Of a stretch of DNA of 64,000 nt, positions 25,273 through 39,600 are shown one piece after another; position 1 is the first letter of the stretch, and the number at the start of each line of letters is the position of its first letter. Source of the stretch: Ophioderma brevispina (lineage: Eukaryota; Echinodermata; Ophiuroidea; Amphilepidida; Ophiodermatidae); NCBI GenBank assembly GCA_023653785.1, contig JAMKCH010084935.1, positions 1-64,000 on the forward strand, written 5' to 3'. A model generated the notes under the pieces. It saw only the letters and a list, made by a program, of their open reading frames with translations. It did not search any database and had not been told where the DNA came from. The position numbers were made by a program, and so were the translations under genes.

Positions 25273-26406
25273 AGGCTGGGGAAAAACAAGATATTTTGCT
25301 AATTAAAAAATTAAATTAAATCTTGGGATTTATTTGCTTAGATATACTTTTTTTTTGTGAGGTAATTAATTCATAATTAACAATACAACCTTTATATGCT
25401 GATAGCATCAATTTTAATTTTGTTATAACCGTGGTCTTATTATTTTTATGTAATTGCCTAAATATCAGTTGCGCATATTTTGGTGGAGAAAAAATCAAAT
25501 TGGCCATGGCGTTTATCGTTATTATGCTAATTAGAATAATTTTAAATTATTTTAAAATAATTTTAGCGCCACCAAAAGCTTAAAAGCATTTTGGTGGTGC
25601 TATTAAAAATTTGCCCCTTAAATCGTACTCGAGTATAACTTTAAAAAAAAAAAATACTAATGTAAATATATTTATGTTCTCCTATTATGGGCCAAATTTT
25701 ATGGAAAAAGTCCTTCTGGAAAGTGGTTTTTCATTTTTTGGCGGGAGAATTGGGTGCGCGTTGCAAAAAACCGTTTGTAGGAATCACACCACTAAATAAC
25801 TCTCCATAGACTTGTGTACAAAATGACCTCGCACCAAACGTCAATTTCTCGGGTTTAAAGCGACTGCTTATACCTCTTCAACAAAAATGAAAAAGACATA
25901 TGATGCAGGCTGATTTTTTAGCTACAGAGCATCGAAAGATTTGCGTTTTCAAAACGTCCACACCTAGTTGAAATCGTACTAGAAATTCAAATTGCAGAGT
26001 TTCCCCAAACCCTCAGAAATTATACAAAAATGGCACAGAAAAAATCTTTACCACCCAAATGGTTTGTTACTAGTCCACACATTATGATTAATTTCAAATT
26101 TCATATAAGACACGACTTATCAACATTTTGTGACTCTTCATTTAGGCAAGGGCAATATTTGGGACGCCAACACTCTCTCGGCACTGACGTCGTCTGCTAC
26201 ACCTAGTTTATTTAGTGGTGTGATTCCTTTAGCCCGCCTTTTGAATCGGTACAACCGATTTTAATTTTTTTCCCTGTTATGTGGTCGTGTTGATGTACCC
26301 CATCAATGACCAGAGTTTTTATAAAAAAATTCCACCGGCATAGTGGTTTTCAGAGCACCCCCCCCCCCCCCTTATACACAAACGGGAGTGTGCAAGACCT
26401 ATACAC

Positions 26407-26764
26407 TTAAAGGCTGAATCAGAGATTTCGAAATATATATTTGTGTAGTAAATAGTCAACAAGAACTAAAGATACTAACCTAAAATGCGTTATTCCAAAG
26501 GTAGAGATGAATCGGATTTTTTATTTTCATGCAGTACACATTTATGTACAGAATAGCAGTGCCATAGGATACCTTGTATAATACAAATTCCAGATCCGGA
26601 AATTTTAAACAAAGTTGTGATTTTCTATATGAAGGACTTCGATTTGAGCTTAGTTATTTCACACAGTGATTATTATATGGACAAGCATTATGTATTTGCA
26701 AAAAACACAATTTGTTTGAAAATTGAGGGCGCCCTCCTCGGGAAATCTCTGAGTCAGCCTTTAA
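26407..26764. mobile_element. TTAA-flanked MITE (AGGCTGA family)
   Basis: TTAA, then AGGCTGAATCAGAGATTTCG, and at the other end GGGAAATCTCTGAGTCAGCC T, then TTAA. Total 358 bp. The first 36 bases of the window are the right end of another copy (GGGAAATCTCTGAGTCAGCC). Confidence 0.7.
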
Positions 26765-27329
26765 GTGTTAACTGTGTACGTCTATGGTGAAAACCAAGGT
26801 ACAAGATGGTATAAATTTGGCTATATTGTGCTATAATTATTTGAAGTGGTTATTCTAGAGTAGATATAGTCAATTATTTTGGTTCAAAATCATACATGTA
26901 TATGTTGCTGAGGATGAAAATGTGCGAACCACTTTTTTCGAAGAGTGACAATTTCAATTGATCATAGGTCAAAGGGTCGAAGTCCAGATTTTCATTATTG
27001 CTATGTGAATCTTACATGACCCCCATTTACTTGTGTTAATTTCATGATCAAACTCCCATGGAAAAGTGCTTATCTGGGTTGGGTGTTAAGTGTGATAATG
27101 CTATAGTATTTATGCTTGCGGTTCTGCATACCATACACTAAGAGATATTGCATTCAAAAGCACTTGAAACATTACACAAAACTTTTAGATTTAGAAGTCT
27201 AGACATTGGTTCATTTAAAGACAATATGTTATTTTACGCAAGATTTGAATGTTGAAATTAATAAAAAGATGTTTAGAAGACTAATCAAATTTCATAAGAA
27301 ATAATGAAGCATTGCCAAATGATTCAAAA

Positions 27330-27608
27330 TCAGATGTTTTCAATTGTTTTAGACATTTTATCCAGGGAGTCCATGGCTCTCGCTAACATTAAATCAATAC
27401 CCATGGGATCAGGTGAACTCGACAATCCATTACGGTCAACATATCCATAGTCCATCTGCTGATTCCATATTGAATCATAAGCCGGTGGAGGTGTTTTCGG
27501 TGGAAGTGGTGGTGCGTCGTAGTCTCCCCAAGCCACCTTCACTTCAGGAACGTCTATACGCACAGTTCCAAGTTCATCTGTCGATTTAAACTTATATGCG
27601 TCTTTTCG
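27330..27608 (-). CDS. Polycystin-1-like last exon: Pro-rich tail and stop
   Basis: The frame reads RKDAYKFKSTDELGTVRIDV, then LPPKTPPPAYDS, and ends MDSLDKMSKTIENI followed by a stop at 27330-27332. Usual features of polycystin tails are seen: an acidic and Pro-rich cytoplasmic segment, then a short helical end. PPAY fits the PPxY class that WW-domain proteins (for example NEDD4-type ligases) bind. Phase fixes the start: AG at 27609-27610 gives an in-frame join with the exon at 28504, whereas the stronger-looking acceptor five bases earlier would lead to a stop. A small unseen exon in the 890-base intron is possible. No clear AATAAA was found downstream. Confidence 0.72.
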   Translation of the reverse strand, partial: RKDAYKFKSTDELGTVRIDVPEVKVAWGDYDAPPLPPKTPPPAYDSIWNQQMDYGYVDRNGLSSSPDPMGIDLMLARAMDSLDKMSKTIENI

Positions 27609-30600
27609 CTTTCCTATTTAGAAAGTATATGCATAAAAATGTTAGTTTTAACACATAAAATGCAACAGCGCATTAATTATATTAATACCGCAGATATCAA
27701 GCTCAATTTTAATTTATGATTTAAAACTGTGTGTAATTTCAAAACAAATGTACATGTATTTGAATGCATTTACTGATCTCGAAAGTATCCTCTCTGCACC
27801 GCTTTTAGCCTTTCCCAAATTGGACTTAATAACAACGTTGACTCTAATTTTTTGAAACTCAACACGATTACACTACTTGCTCGCTCTCTCTCTCTCTCTC
27901 TCCCTAACTCCCTCTTAGGCTAAACTGTTTATTAATAGAAGTATCAGCCATATGACGCTTTATCCAAAATTACAAGTATTAACACAGGAAAAAACTGAAG
28001 AGTGTAGAATAAGAAGTATCTAAGTGTTAAGAAATAGTTCTAAGGCAAATATAGTGCAGTTTTATATTTTTTTCTAGAGGTGATAAACCTATCCATTTTC
28101 AACTCATCTTTGGCATAAATTACAAAAAAAATTATAATTTTCGCAACTTTTCAAATTAAAAGCCATAATATTTTCATTTACTGATTTGTTGAAAAAGGTG
28201 GAGTACATTTCCTTAGAACTAAAGTTGTGGACTTAAGTACTTCTTATTCTACACTCTTCAACTGTAATTAGCTTTAGCTCAAGCTGAGAGAGTACTGCAG
28301 CTGTGGCAAGCAGCTTTTAACGGACACCTTAATTGGCATATAAAATACATTCTAATTCACCCATAATCCACTTTTTTCAATCAAGGAACAAATTCCACCG
28401 AAGCAATTCTTCTTGCTTTGCATCGTCTGAATTGTCAGATTTTAAAAATAGCCAAACATAATACAGATGTTTATACAATAGTTTAGCAAATAGAGCACCT
28501 TACCTTGAAAGAAACCAGCTCTTTAAAATAACGTTTGAACTCCGCGCCGATGACTTTCTCTAAGGCAACGCCTTCCTTTCCCCTCGCGTCCTGCTCTTTT
28601 CTAGTCTTCAGTAAAAGCGTCACAACTATGGCCACAAAGATGCGACAAAGAATAAATCCTATGATCACTGAATATAACACGAAGAATGTAAGGCTGAAAA
28701 ACTTCATTGCACTGGAGAAACGATGAACCCGAATTGACCCAACAGCAACACCTGTGCGAAGAAATTCAGTTTTATTTATATGTCTGTGCGTAATGAGTGT
28801 TTTGAAATTTATTTATATAATTGTTTATTTTCTATGTTTTATTTTATATAATTGCCAAAAAATACCAGATGCGCAGAGTTTGGTAAAAACACTTTCAAAT
28901 CGGGCATAGCGTCTGATGCTTAATTAAGCCTAAATAATCATTTTTTGGTTGGCGCTATTTCAAACAGGAGTAACATTTTGGTTTTTTATCAATGTAATAG
29001 ATTCATGTTCTCCTATTACGAGCAAAGATTTCTAAAAAAGTCCTTCCGGAACTTTTTTCTCTGTGGTGGTGGGTCAGGCGAATTTGGTTTGTGCAACCTA
29101 ACAATCGTTTTTGACCGCCATTTGGAATCGGTAAAAGCTAAAGTGGTCGTGTTGATGTCCTCATCAATGACCAGATTTTTGGTAACATTCCAACGCAAAG
29201 TTGTTATCAGATGTGGTCACATGACCCCCCCCCCCCCAATACACCAATGGGAGTGCCCAATACGTATGCAATTAATTGTTCAATCGTAATGCCTCTGTTC
29301 TTACCAATAGGGTCTCTGTAGTCTTTAACCCTCCATTGTAGTCCTCAATTTCAGGTCCAAGTACTAGGAAATTCACAGCCACAAATGCGAAGAGAAACAC
29401 AGAGAAAAATATCCCAAATGCCAGCAGGTCTATCGATGCATAAACCATGGTGCGCTTGAGCTGAGTAAAACGCTTGTCAAATGAAAGTAAGATGTTGACC
29501 TTGAGAGTTGTTAAGAAACCTGCCATTCCCAAGATAATGCTATAAGCGTGGTCCATCACGGCAATAGGATGAAAATTGACGTATTCCCCTATAAAATTAA
29601 CAAATATTTGACAATTGTCAAAGCTATCTATTGTTTATACTAGTTACCAGTGGTAGCAGATGAAAACCGCATTTTGATATCAGTCGCTTTTAATCTTTGA
29701 TAAATCAGTGTCAAATATGACAGACGAATCTGTAAATAGGCACTAAAACCGACTTGAGTAATTTAAAATGTTTCAGATTTATCTTTCCAGATGAGAACGT
29801 GAGGATTTGTTGTTGTTCTTGTTACTACCTTTGCTTTTTGTTGCTGTTGCAGCAGTTAATTTATTGAAATCTTCATATCCGAGACCCAATTTGGCTACTA
29901 CATACCCTAAGCAACCACGTCGTAGAAGACAAAGCATACATTGCTATAGACTTCAAGGGAGGACATGTCACTGAAATCAGGAAATGTTCGATTTTCAACT
30001 TCGGAAGAAGCAAGATTCTGTGATAAGCAGGGGCGAATTTAACTGGAGCCAAATGCATCGCAGGCCACCTTTCACCAATTTCTGGCAACCTAAGGCCCGT
30101 GTATTTAAAACTGTCTTGATTAAAACCTACCTGATTCTTGTGCATCTTGCAGTGCTCTACTCGTGGTGTCAGCAGTAACCTTCCTCACCATGTATGCCAG
30201 TAATACACTTATGCTACTTACGATGATACATATCTCCAACCAGTTACCAACCGACAAAAGGTACTTCTTCCCCGATCGTTTCATATCATCAATCTCCCGG
30301 ATGACGAAATACAGTAGGGTGAGGACAAAAAGTACGTAAGTCAGAGTACTAGTTATGGCCTGGATGTCTTCGGGGCTGGTGTAGTCGTATAGCCGGAAAG
30401 TTTCAACAACTGGAAATGTTTCAGCGCTACCAATGGGACTAAATTCAACGAGGTAAGTGATGTAACTGAAAAGATTGATGTTCGCATTGTAGAGGGCAAA
30501 TTCGACAAAGACTGCCCTGGAAAACTCATCCAGCCAATTGGTTTCCTGAAGATGTCGGGTGATGTTAATAGCGCTGTCAGCTGTAAAATCCCATTCGGCA

Positions 30601-33600
30601 ACAAATCCACCACCTGCATATGTCAGGCCGAATGATCCATAAAATGTTGGATTGGAAAGGGCATATGACGAATAGTAGTTCCACGGACAGTATTTTTCGT
30701 TGCTATTAGAACATGTCTCATTTGTCGGATTTGTCCATTCTTTGCCAAAGTTTCCCGTTTCTTCCACGGAGTAAGAGTATCCTGGTCTACAAGGAACCCC
30801 AAATCTTTTGCCGAAGTTAGAGTTGACGCATCTCTCTGTTGATTGAATTTTGAGTAAACAAAATAATGTGTTTGTTCCAATCACGAGTGCCAGTGTGAAA
30901 GTAATCAATGTCCGGCAGGTATCATAAGTCCGGGCTTCATAGACGACAAACGAATAAAGCGTGGAAACTAATGTTGCGTGAAGAGTCAACTGAATTGAGT
31001 GCCCTATTCCTTACCGTTGTAACCGGACTATGAGTACGGCGGAACATAATTACTTCTACAACCAGTCTCAAGCAAATGATTCGTGAATCATTTTCTTCTT
31101 CTCTCTTTGTGATAAGAGCGTCCCTAAGTCTCAATAGAATCGCTGTGTAAAAGTTACGGCCACTCTTTTCAGTTATTTCATCTACGTTACGCTTTATTCC
31201 GTTCAGTTTTTCGAAAACTGTACACACCTGGACATTCACATATGTGGGACAAACGCATTTCTCATACCGGTGTGGTGCATAATATGTTGTTTATATTTAC
31301 TAGGAATTGAAAATAGCCATTACTCATAGATTGGACTTGAATTGCTTTTGGGATCTAGGCTGGTACCACATAAGGTTTTGCGTTGCATATCACTATGAAA
31401 AGGCTACTGAAACAGAATTCGTGGATTAGTTGCTCAACCATGATTTGCTTGTCTCTGCTAAATCATAGTTAAATTGTTACTTGGGACTTGGATTATTTAA
31501 CTTTATTGCCAACCTAGATGTAACGAGAGACAACACGTAGAAATAACTATAATACTCTATCTGACTGAACTAATCAGAGGAAGGGTTAACTGGGAAATAC
31601 TGCTTTGTCTGTGCTTACCGTCAGACTGAACCCTCGCTGCCTGAATCGCACCGGTCCTGTAAGGAACAGAGTACCCGTCTCAACAAGGCGTTCATCGTAC
31701 ACAATAGGTAAGGACTCGGTTGGAAACACAGCAGGTATTAAAATATCACTGGTCCATTCCCAGAAATTCTCCGCATTCCGTATCTGGTGGCAAACAGGAC
31801 AAAATGGTAATGAGGTCCGCAATGGATGCACGTTTTCAGTCCACGGCAAAACCGTGTTTTTTCACATGTTTGGTTATTTTTTAGCATTTTAACTCATTTA
31901 CGACATTGCAAAAATATTCCCCGGATAATTTTGATGCAAATGGATAGCTGTGATCTTATAAAATATTGACAGACCTAAAACTTTGAATGAGGTCTCACTC
32001 GTTTTGAAATCTACTTTAGAGCATTACATGGTGAATAGCATTTCGTATTTTTTAACCCACTAATCCGCTAAAATTCTACCATTCCATCCCACACCTGTTT
32101 TATTTGTTGGCAACATGGCCGTTCCCATCGACCCAGTGAGAATGTTAAAGCTAATGATCCCCTTTTAATGATTGTTTCTTTTCGAGTAATGTGTGCAATG
32201 ATTCTTAAATAGTCGATTTGAAGTGGTTCAATTAAGTTTCATTGCACGCTACATTGCTCTGTGAACACTGCAATGTCTTGGGAATATATGTATTTATTAA
32301 TTTGTTTTTCTGTGACTAGTAGCTACCTCATTGAATTCTTCCTCTCCACCCAATAATATATTTTGTACCGTCTGATTCATATAATAAGAATCTAAATCCC
32401 GATGCTGAAGAATGATCAAGATGGTAATGACGACAAACACGACATGGGAAACAATCTGTCGAACCAGCGATGCCGTGGCTGTTTTCTTCTGCCACGCCTC
32501 AACATTTTGGTCCACAACGTTATTTGCGTTTTTGCCTGTACCGCAGCATCTATTGTACAATATTACAAATGAAAATGAAAAGGTTATATTATTATACAAG
32601 GTTAGTTTTAGGTTCAGAGATATCGTCATCTGTGTTGAACACAATTACATGTCACTAACAGTAATAGATGGGCAAGAAAATTCAAACCTGAGTTGAACAG
32701 CGATTCAATACGTAATAAGTTTAATTAGTCTAAGAATAAGCCTCTGAGTCCCGCGTGAAGGGCAGGATTGGAAAAATATTACACCCCCAATATGAAATGC
32801 TTAACCCTAGCCCTCAATTGTACATTCGTATAACCACATCACCTAAAGAAACATTTTCACATTGATATACATAAATATGACGAGTGTGGCAGCCTGGAAA
32901 CTTTGCATAATTTTAATCTGAGGTATTCTGCGTATATAAATATAGAATAAACATGTGCCTAGCAAAATGTGTGCATTCCTTCTCCACAAATAATATTGCG
33001 AGTTAACTAAAGTTTTGCGCAATTCACTTAATTCCTACCAAATTGAAAAGCCTAAGTGTAGCGAATACCGTTGTCCAAAGAGATTCTGTCTGCTTGCCTA
33101 TGGAAAGATTACTGAGCCACGGGATAGTAGTGCCAGGTCAAAATATTGTTCCATTTCTCTTTAAAAACTGCATTTTATGTTCTTTAAAAAATTGTATATA
33201 TTGACCAAAAGTGTACAATAGGTGTACTTTAATTAGTTTTTAGGTGTGTGGACTAAATATAATTAATGGAGAAAGAGTAGTCAAACCGCTACTTGCGAAA
33301 AAATCAACCGCTCGTTGGCCGGTGTGAAAGGAGCTTGGTCGGAAGGATTCATAGTCGGGTTTTCATAGGACGACACCCAGGGCCGTCGCTAGACCTTTTG
33401 TCAGGGGGGGGTAAAGTAAGAAATGTTATTGCTGAGAGCGTAGTGAGCGACTAAAACAAAAAACTAATGGCGCACGGTCGGGCCACCAACTTAAGGGCCG
33501 TTGAAAAATGTATAAGTAGAGCTCTTACAGAGCAGTTTTTCTTGGATCGTTTGAACTCACACCGCAAGTGGCTTGACACAAACGGGCGCAAACCGGAAAG

Positions 33601-36600
33601 CCCTGAACGGGTGGGGTAAGGGGACCAGCTTTAGGGCCCTGGCGGGGGCATGGGAAGAGCCCCTTGCCGGGTCCAGGGGGCGGGCCCCCGGAAGCTCTGG
33701 GATTTAAGCTATTCAGAACCTTCAAAATGACCACTGTTTGAGGGTAAATAGTAACCAATCAAAGGAAAGACCGAGTAAAGACTGGTTTCTAACTTGCTCA
33801 ATGAGACGGGCAGTATACACGTATAAGCTTTGTAATGCCAAAGAGAATTGCATATAGCGAGCGCCAATGTCTTTAATGGGTGTGGTGCAGGAGCAGGCCT
33901 TCTGGGGGTCTTGGATTTCAGATCAGAACTTCAAGATACCACTTTTGAGGGTAACTGGTATACAATTCAAAGAAGAGACTGGTTTCTAACTTTGTCACTG
34001 ATACGGGACAGGATAAGATTTTTTTTTTTTTTTTGTGGGTACCGCCGAAGGGGAAACCTATAAAACATTATAGCTAGCGCCAATGTCTCTAACGTGAGCG
34101 GTGTATGAGCAGAGCCCCCGCCGGAGTCAAGGGGCGGAGCCCCGGAAGCTCTTGGATTTTAGCTATTAAGAAGGATATTTGGAAGGGCTAAGTATAGTAA
34201 TAATTATATGACAGCCAATAGACCTATATAAGTTTATGGATGCATGGCGGTAGGGAAATCGATCCTACCAATTTTTTTCTTGACCCCTTCGCTCACCGAC
34301 TGAAAATTCCTCTTATACTGGTAGACCAAACTTGGGGAAAGGCCCATGGCTCCCATCGTTTTTCTCAAATTTTTTACACATTTTGATCACAAGTAATGGG
34401 GCAACATGAAAATTAATGATGACCATGCTCAGCTTGGGAACAAGACTAATTGGTTGAGGGGAAGCCAATATTTGTGATATTTGGATTTATGTAAGTCTGG
34501 AGTTCAATCTCAAGCGTTCTGATGTCGTGTCTCCTTTTGTTTCATTCGTACTTCCCCTTTCTCTTTCCTTTTCCCCGTTCTTTTCTCTCTCTTCCACTTC
34601 TTTTCTCTTTCTCTTTCTTCTCTCTCTATTTCCTTTTCTTTCTTCTCTTTTGAGGAATGCTGGGGGGGGGGGGGGTTCCACCCCACACCCCCCATGGCGA
34701 CGGGCCTGAGTCGAAAACGGAATAAAGCGTTGAAACTAATGTTGCGTGAAGAGTCAACTGATCGATTGCCCTATGTCACCATTGTTCCCGGACTGTGAGC
34801 CCTGGGACTATTATCTCCGGCCACACCGGTGTTCTTAGCGTTTGAACCGTGTTCACAGGTGTTAGTGTACAAACCAGCGGGTTCACAACCATGTTTTATA
34901 AGATCGAGAGAAAAGGATAATCAAGTCGAGACCATGTAAATAACATGTTTATGTGACCAACAATTGTAAATTATTGCTAATAATTGTTTAAAAATGGGAA
35001 AAAATTGTCCCTTAGTTTTCAAATGCAGCAAATGGAAATCAGTTGAAAGTCTAATATGGCGGCAATAAAGTGGGTGTATTTACAAATATGGTGAGAAAAA
35101 AGATAACTAACTAAGTATAATAATGTTTTAATATTGGTCTTACTGATAGATAATTGGGTAATAATTACTTGCAGCTTCAAGAATGCACAATGCAATTCAA
35201 TTTAGGAAAATGATTGCCATTTCATTTAAAAAATCAATATGGCGGCTAGGAACACTAAATCGGGGTGTACCCTCTGGATTTCATTGTTAAAAGATATAAA
35301 ACCGAAGACCCGGCGGATCAACCGGGGGCTTGAGTTTGAAGCCGCTGTTCTTTCGATATTCCACAAGTAATTAGTAGTGGCTTGGTGGTGTCGGGTTTAT
35401 TCAGCTGACTAAGCGGATCCGAGGCCACGTGTATCATGTACGGACGTCCTAAACTGTTCTGATTTGAGGCTGGGGCGGGCGTGGGAACAGTCAGGGGATT
35501 TCACCCTACTCTTATTCGAAATGGCTGCGATGTACATGGACAATTGTGACTCTGCGCACAGACCGACGGCTTAATGCCTCCGAATGACGGGATGCTTTCA
35601 TGATTCCTTGACCCAATTTCCAAGTGAACCATGGTAGCCTACGGAATAAAGCTCGTGCACACAGTAACTAGTGTGCATGAGCTTAAATTCCTTTAGACTA
35701 CCTGAAGCGGTAGGACATATCCATAGTGTTGTAACGTTTATTTCTGAGGGTTTTTTAAGGATCAATTAAGTAAAAACACTTGGGTTGTTCCAATTTTGCA
35801 TTGTATCTCGGAGTACTTTTCCCATGATTCTCTCAGGGTAGCTATAAACCGCAGGCTTAACCAAATTAGCTTGCTTTTCGTCACTAGGACTATCAAAGCC
35901 AACATTAGAAACGAAGTTCTTCATGGATCTTGAAAGTGTTATAATAGGGAATTTGGTGATGTCTAAGGGCTAATTGGTAAAGCACAGCCAGCTTTATATG
36001 ATGTGAAGTGTTCGTTCAAATGTTCATTGTCTAAATTTCAAATAAAACGAACACGTGACGGCACCATATCATGTGCTTCACCGTTTTCTTTTTTTTTAAT
36101 CAAGTTTGGGCCGTGTTCCCTGAAAACAACAAGGACTGTATTTGTTCAGGAAACCATGTTTAACCTTATGTTAACGTCGATCCTGGTTACCTGTAATGAG
36201 CTTACCCAACATTCGGTATCCGAACTTTACCTCTCATAATCCACAGTAACTATGATAGAAAAATTATAACTCGGCAATTGTTGTAATTGTCAGCTAAGAA
36301 TATTAGTAGAGTATAATAGAAGATAATGTACAAAATCCGCACTTAACCTTTGCGGAAGCCCAATTCATCTTGGTACACTACAGTGTCTGGTTCATAGAAT
36401 TTAGCCTTCGTAGTGCATTTGTATACCATAAGTATGTATAAGTGCAGCACACACGGCCTATGAATACCAAACATAATTTACAAATGCGGAAACAAATGCA
36501 TACACCACACCAAACACAAATTTTATAACAACTATATCCTACGTTAGGGCGCAATATATAAAACATCACAGTAAACAGTATTATGTACAGTTGACTATCT

Positions 36601-39600
36601 TTGAAGATCGGATATCGTAATGAGATATAACCGTGAATCAAGTAAACGGGTGCCTTTTCCAATATATATCTATCTATCTATAATCTATATCATAGATATT
36701 ATCTATATATATATATATTATATCATATATATATAAATATCTCCTTATAAGTATATAAACAAAATTATAACAGTTGGTTCATAAATATTGCCGTAAAAAC
36801 ATGAGAGTAAATTCACAACGTTTTCGGGCATCGCCCCTTCGTATTCTTTCTTCTTCTGGTGCATGAGATGAGTAGATGACGCACTTAGAATGATAACAAA
36901 GGAGATATACGAAGAACCCGGCGTGGGAGAAATTTACAATATAAACAAGAGGAATACGAAACGTTACGAGATAAACAAGAAATGTCTTTAAAATGGGAAG
37001 GGGAATGCACTGTTTTGAAAAAAACGTGCCTGCAAGAACAAGAGTCATAAAAAGACGACGCGATAATGCGTGGCAAAAAAAATTGACTCTTGACTTGAAG
37101 CAGTGAAGCTTGGGGGCATTCAGTCCTGCTGGTTTGGAGTGTAACCCAAGATATGTATGATCGTTGTTCATTGTCTTTTCGAATAACTTGATCTGACCCG
37201 TGACAAAGTGAAACGCCTGTGATTTTGGGTCATCCTTGCTGTGATTTAGTGGCAAAATGGTTTGCAAACAGGTAGTCCGGGATTTTAAGACGGTAGAACG
37301 TAAATGCCGTCAGTCAAAACGATCGGCCCTAACGTTCGTTGTTCCCCTCGCCAATATATAGAAGGTTACATTTGGTGCCAATATTGGAATAGATCAAGTT
37401 AGTAGATGTACAAGTGAATAGTCTCTTAATAGCGACATGTGCCTGCAGGACCGCAATGACGTCATGGAGGAGATGGAATCGCAAGTGATCGCAAGTGATC
37501 GCAATGATCGCAAGTCTTACAACTCTTGTGTCTAAATGTAGCTGTCCTCATTTCTCATATCATGCCAATACCTCGAATGGAATTTTATCACCCGTCTTGT
37601 TGGGGGGCAAAGCTACCTACCTATATCACACGACCGACCGATGGCAGTCCATTCTTTTCAAGACGTTCAAAATTTACTGGGTTCCCATCGTTTTAATATT
37701 TACAATATATAACCTCGCTGTATACGTCTATACCCATCCGTGATGGCCTTATGCTCTTCGTTTTTTTTCTTGACCAGCACAACACCTTCTATTTTGTTCC
37801 ACCACCGCCACTCTATTTAGATTAGCTTAACTAGTACTTAACACACACACACGCGCGACATTTTGAATTTGATGGCAGCTTCTTTCGCCAAATATCTGGT
37901 GTAGGGATGGGCAGCCGGATGGGCCCAGCTTTTGCATGCCTTTTTGTTGGATTTTTTGGAGCGCAGATCTTTCGCCTCCACCTACACTGGCACCAAACCT
38001 GAGCTTTTCATGCGCTATATAGACGATTGCGTGGGAGCAGCATCTTGTTCCATTGAGGAGACCTTCTGGATTTCATTGCCTATGTCAATAGCTAGCATCC
38101 GGCATAATTTTACGTCAGACGTGTCTACAACTAGTCTTCCATTTCTGGATATTACTTTGTCCTATCTCCGTATAATCTAGCCCCACAAGGTGTTAGTATA
38201 ACCTACCGACGCACAATACCTTTTTAACGTCTATTCATCCCATCCCCCTACGTGCAGGAATAGTATTCCATACTCACAGCTTTATCGTTTGAGGCGTATC
38301 TGCAGCGATAACGAAGATTTTCGTGAACGTGCTGTTGAGATGTCTTTCTTTCATTCCTCCCGCGGATACCCAAGATCCGTGTTACCGACTTGCTCTTAGT
38401 CGTATCCTAAGATCTCAAGAAGATTGCCTTGAACAATCACTGAAATCCACTAGCATAGAGTTCCACTTGTGCTCAATTATCATCAGGCTACTACTAAGAA
38501 TCGCCAAAGTTTTTTCGAACGTGAACTTTTCATTTCTTCAAGCTGATTTCTCCACTGCTACCATTTTTCCGCCCCCCTCTTTGTGCGTACCGGCGCGATA
38601 AGAACATAAACGCGATCAGTTGTGCATTCTACTTCTTCAGTCATAGGCCGCTTCCAGTTCTGATCCACTAAACCCTGCAAAAGGCCGCGGTGTAGACTTT
38701 CGTCACATCTCCCTCATGGACTTCATGGACTTCATTGCTGGTCCTGCAGGCACATGTCGCATTAAGGACTCATTCACTTGAAATCTACTCACTTGATCTT
38801 CAATTATTTGCACCAATGTACCTTCTATATTTGGGCGCGACCAACTACGTGCCGATCGTTTACTGAGCATTTACGGCTTTCCGTCCTTAAACTTCCCGGA
38901 CTACCTTTGCCAACCATTTTGCCACTATCACAGCAAGGATACATCGAAATCACAGGCGTTTCACTTTGTCACGGTTCAGATCAAGTTCGAAAAGACACTG
39001 AACAACGAATCATACATATCTTGGGTACACTCCAACCAGTCATGACTTAATGCCAGCTTCACTGCATCAAGAAAGTTAATTTTTTGCCACCATTATCGCG
39101 TCGTCTCTTTTTTTATGACTCTTGTTCTTGCAGGCACGTTTGTTTTCAAACAGTGCTCCACCTTCCCATTTTTAAAGACATTTCTTTTATCCCTCGTACG
39201 TTCGTATCCTCTGTTTATATTGTGGATTTTCTCCCACGGTCGTGTTCTTCGTATATCTCCTTGTTATCATTTCTAAGTGCTTCACTCTACTCATCTCAGT
39301 CACCAGAAGAAGGGCGATGCCCGAAACCGTTGTGAATTTATTCTCATGTATTTACGGCAATTTTATGACCAACTGTTATAATTTTGTTATTTCATAATTG
39401 TCACGATGCCGCTTTGATGTTAGATATATATATATTAATTCTATATATATTATATATATATATATATTATATATATTATATATATATATATAATATATAT
39501 ATCAATTTAACGCTATCTCGCACCTTGGGCGACCTGATCTTTGTTCTGTACTAATGAATACGTTAGGGAGACATTTACTGTCTCCCTACCTTTCCTTTAG

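Noticed and set aside
30834..30989. Upstream extension of the 703-base polycystin exon
   Set aside because: An acceptor lies at 30834 and the upstream part runs into a dispersed MITE, so the longer open frame is fortuitous.
34487..34709. Three overlapping open frames with strongly charged or Ser/Phe-rich products
   Set aside because: They arise from a CT-rich tract on one strand and its GA complement on the other.
37480..37520. CRISPR-like short repeats (GATCGCAAGT units)
   Set aside because: Four directly adjoining copies without spacers: a plain microsatellite in animal DNA.
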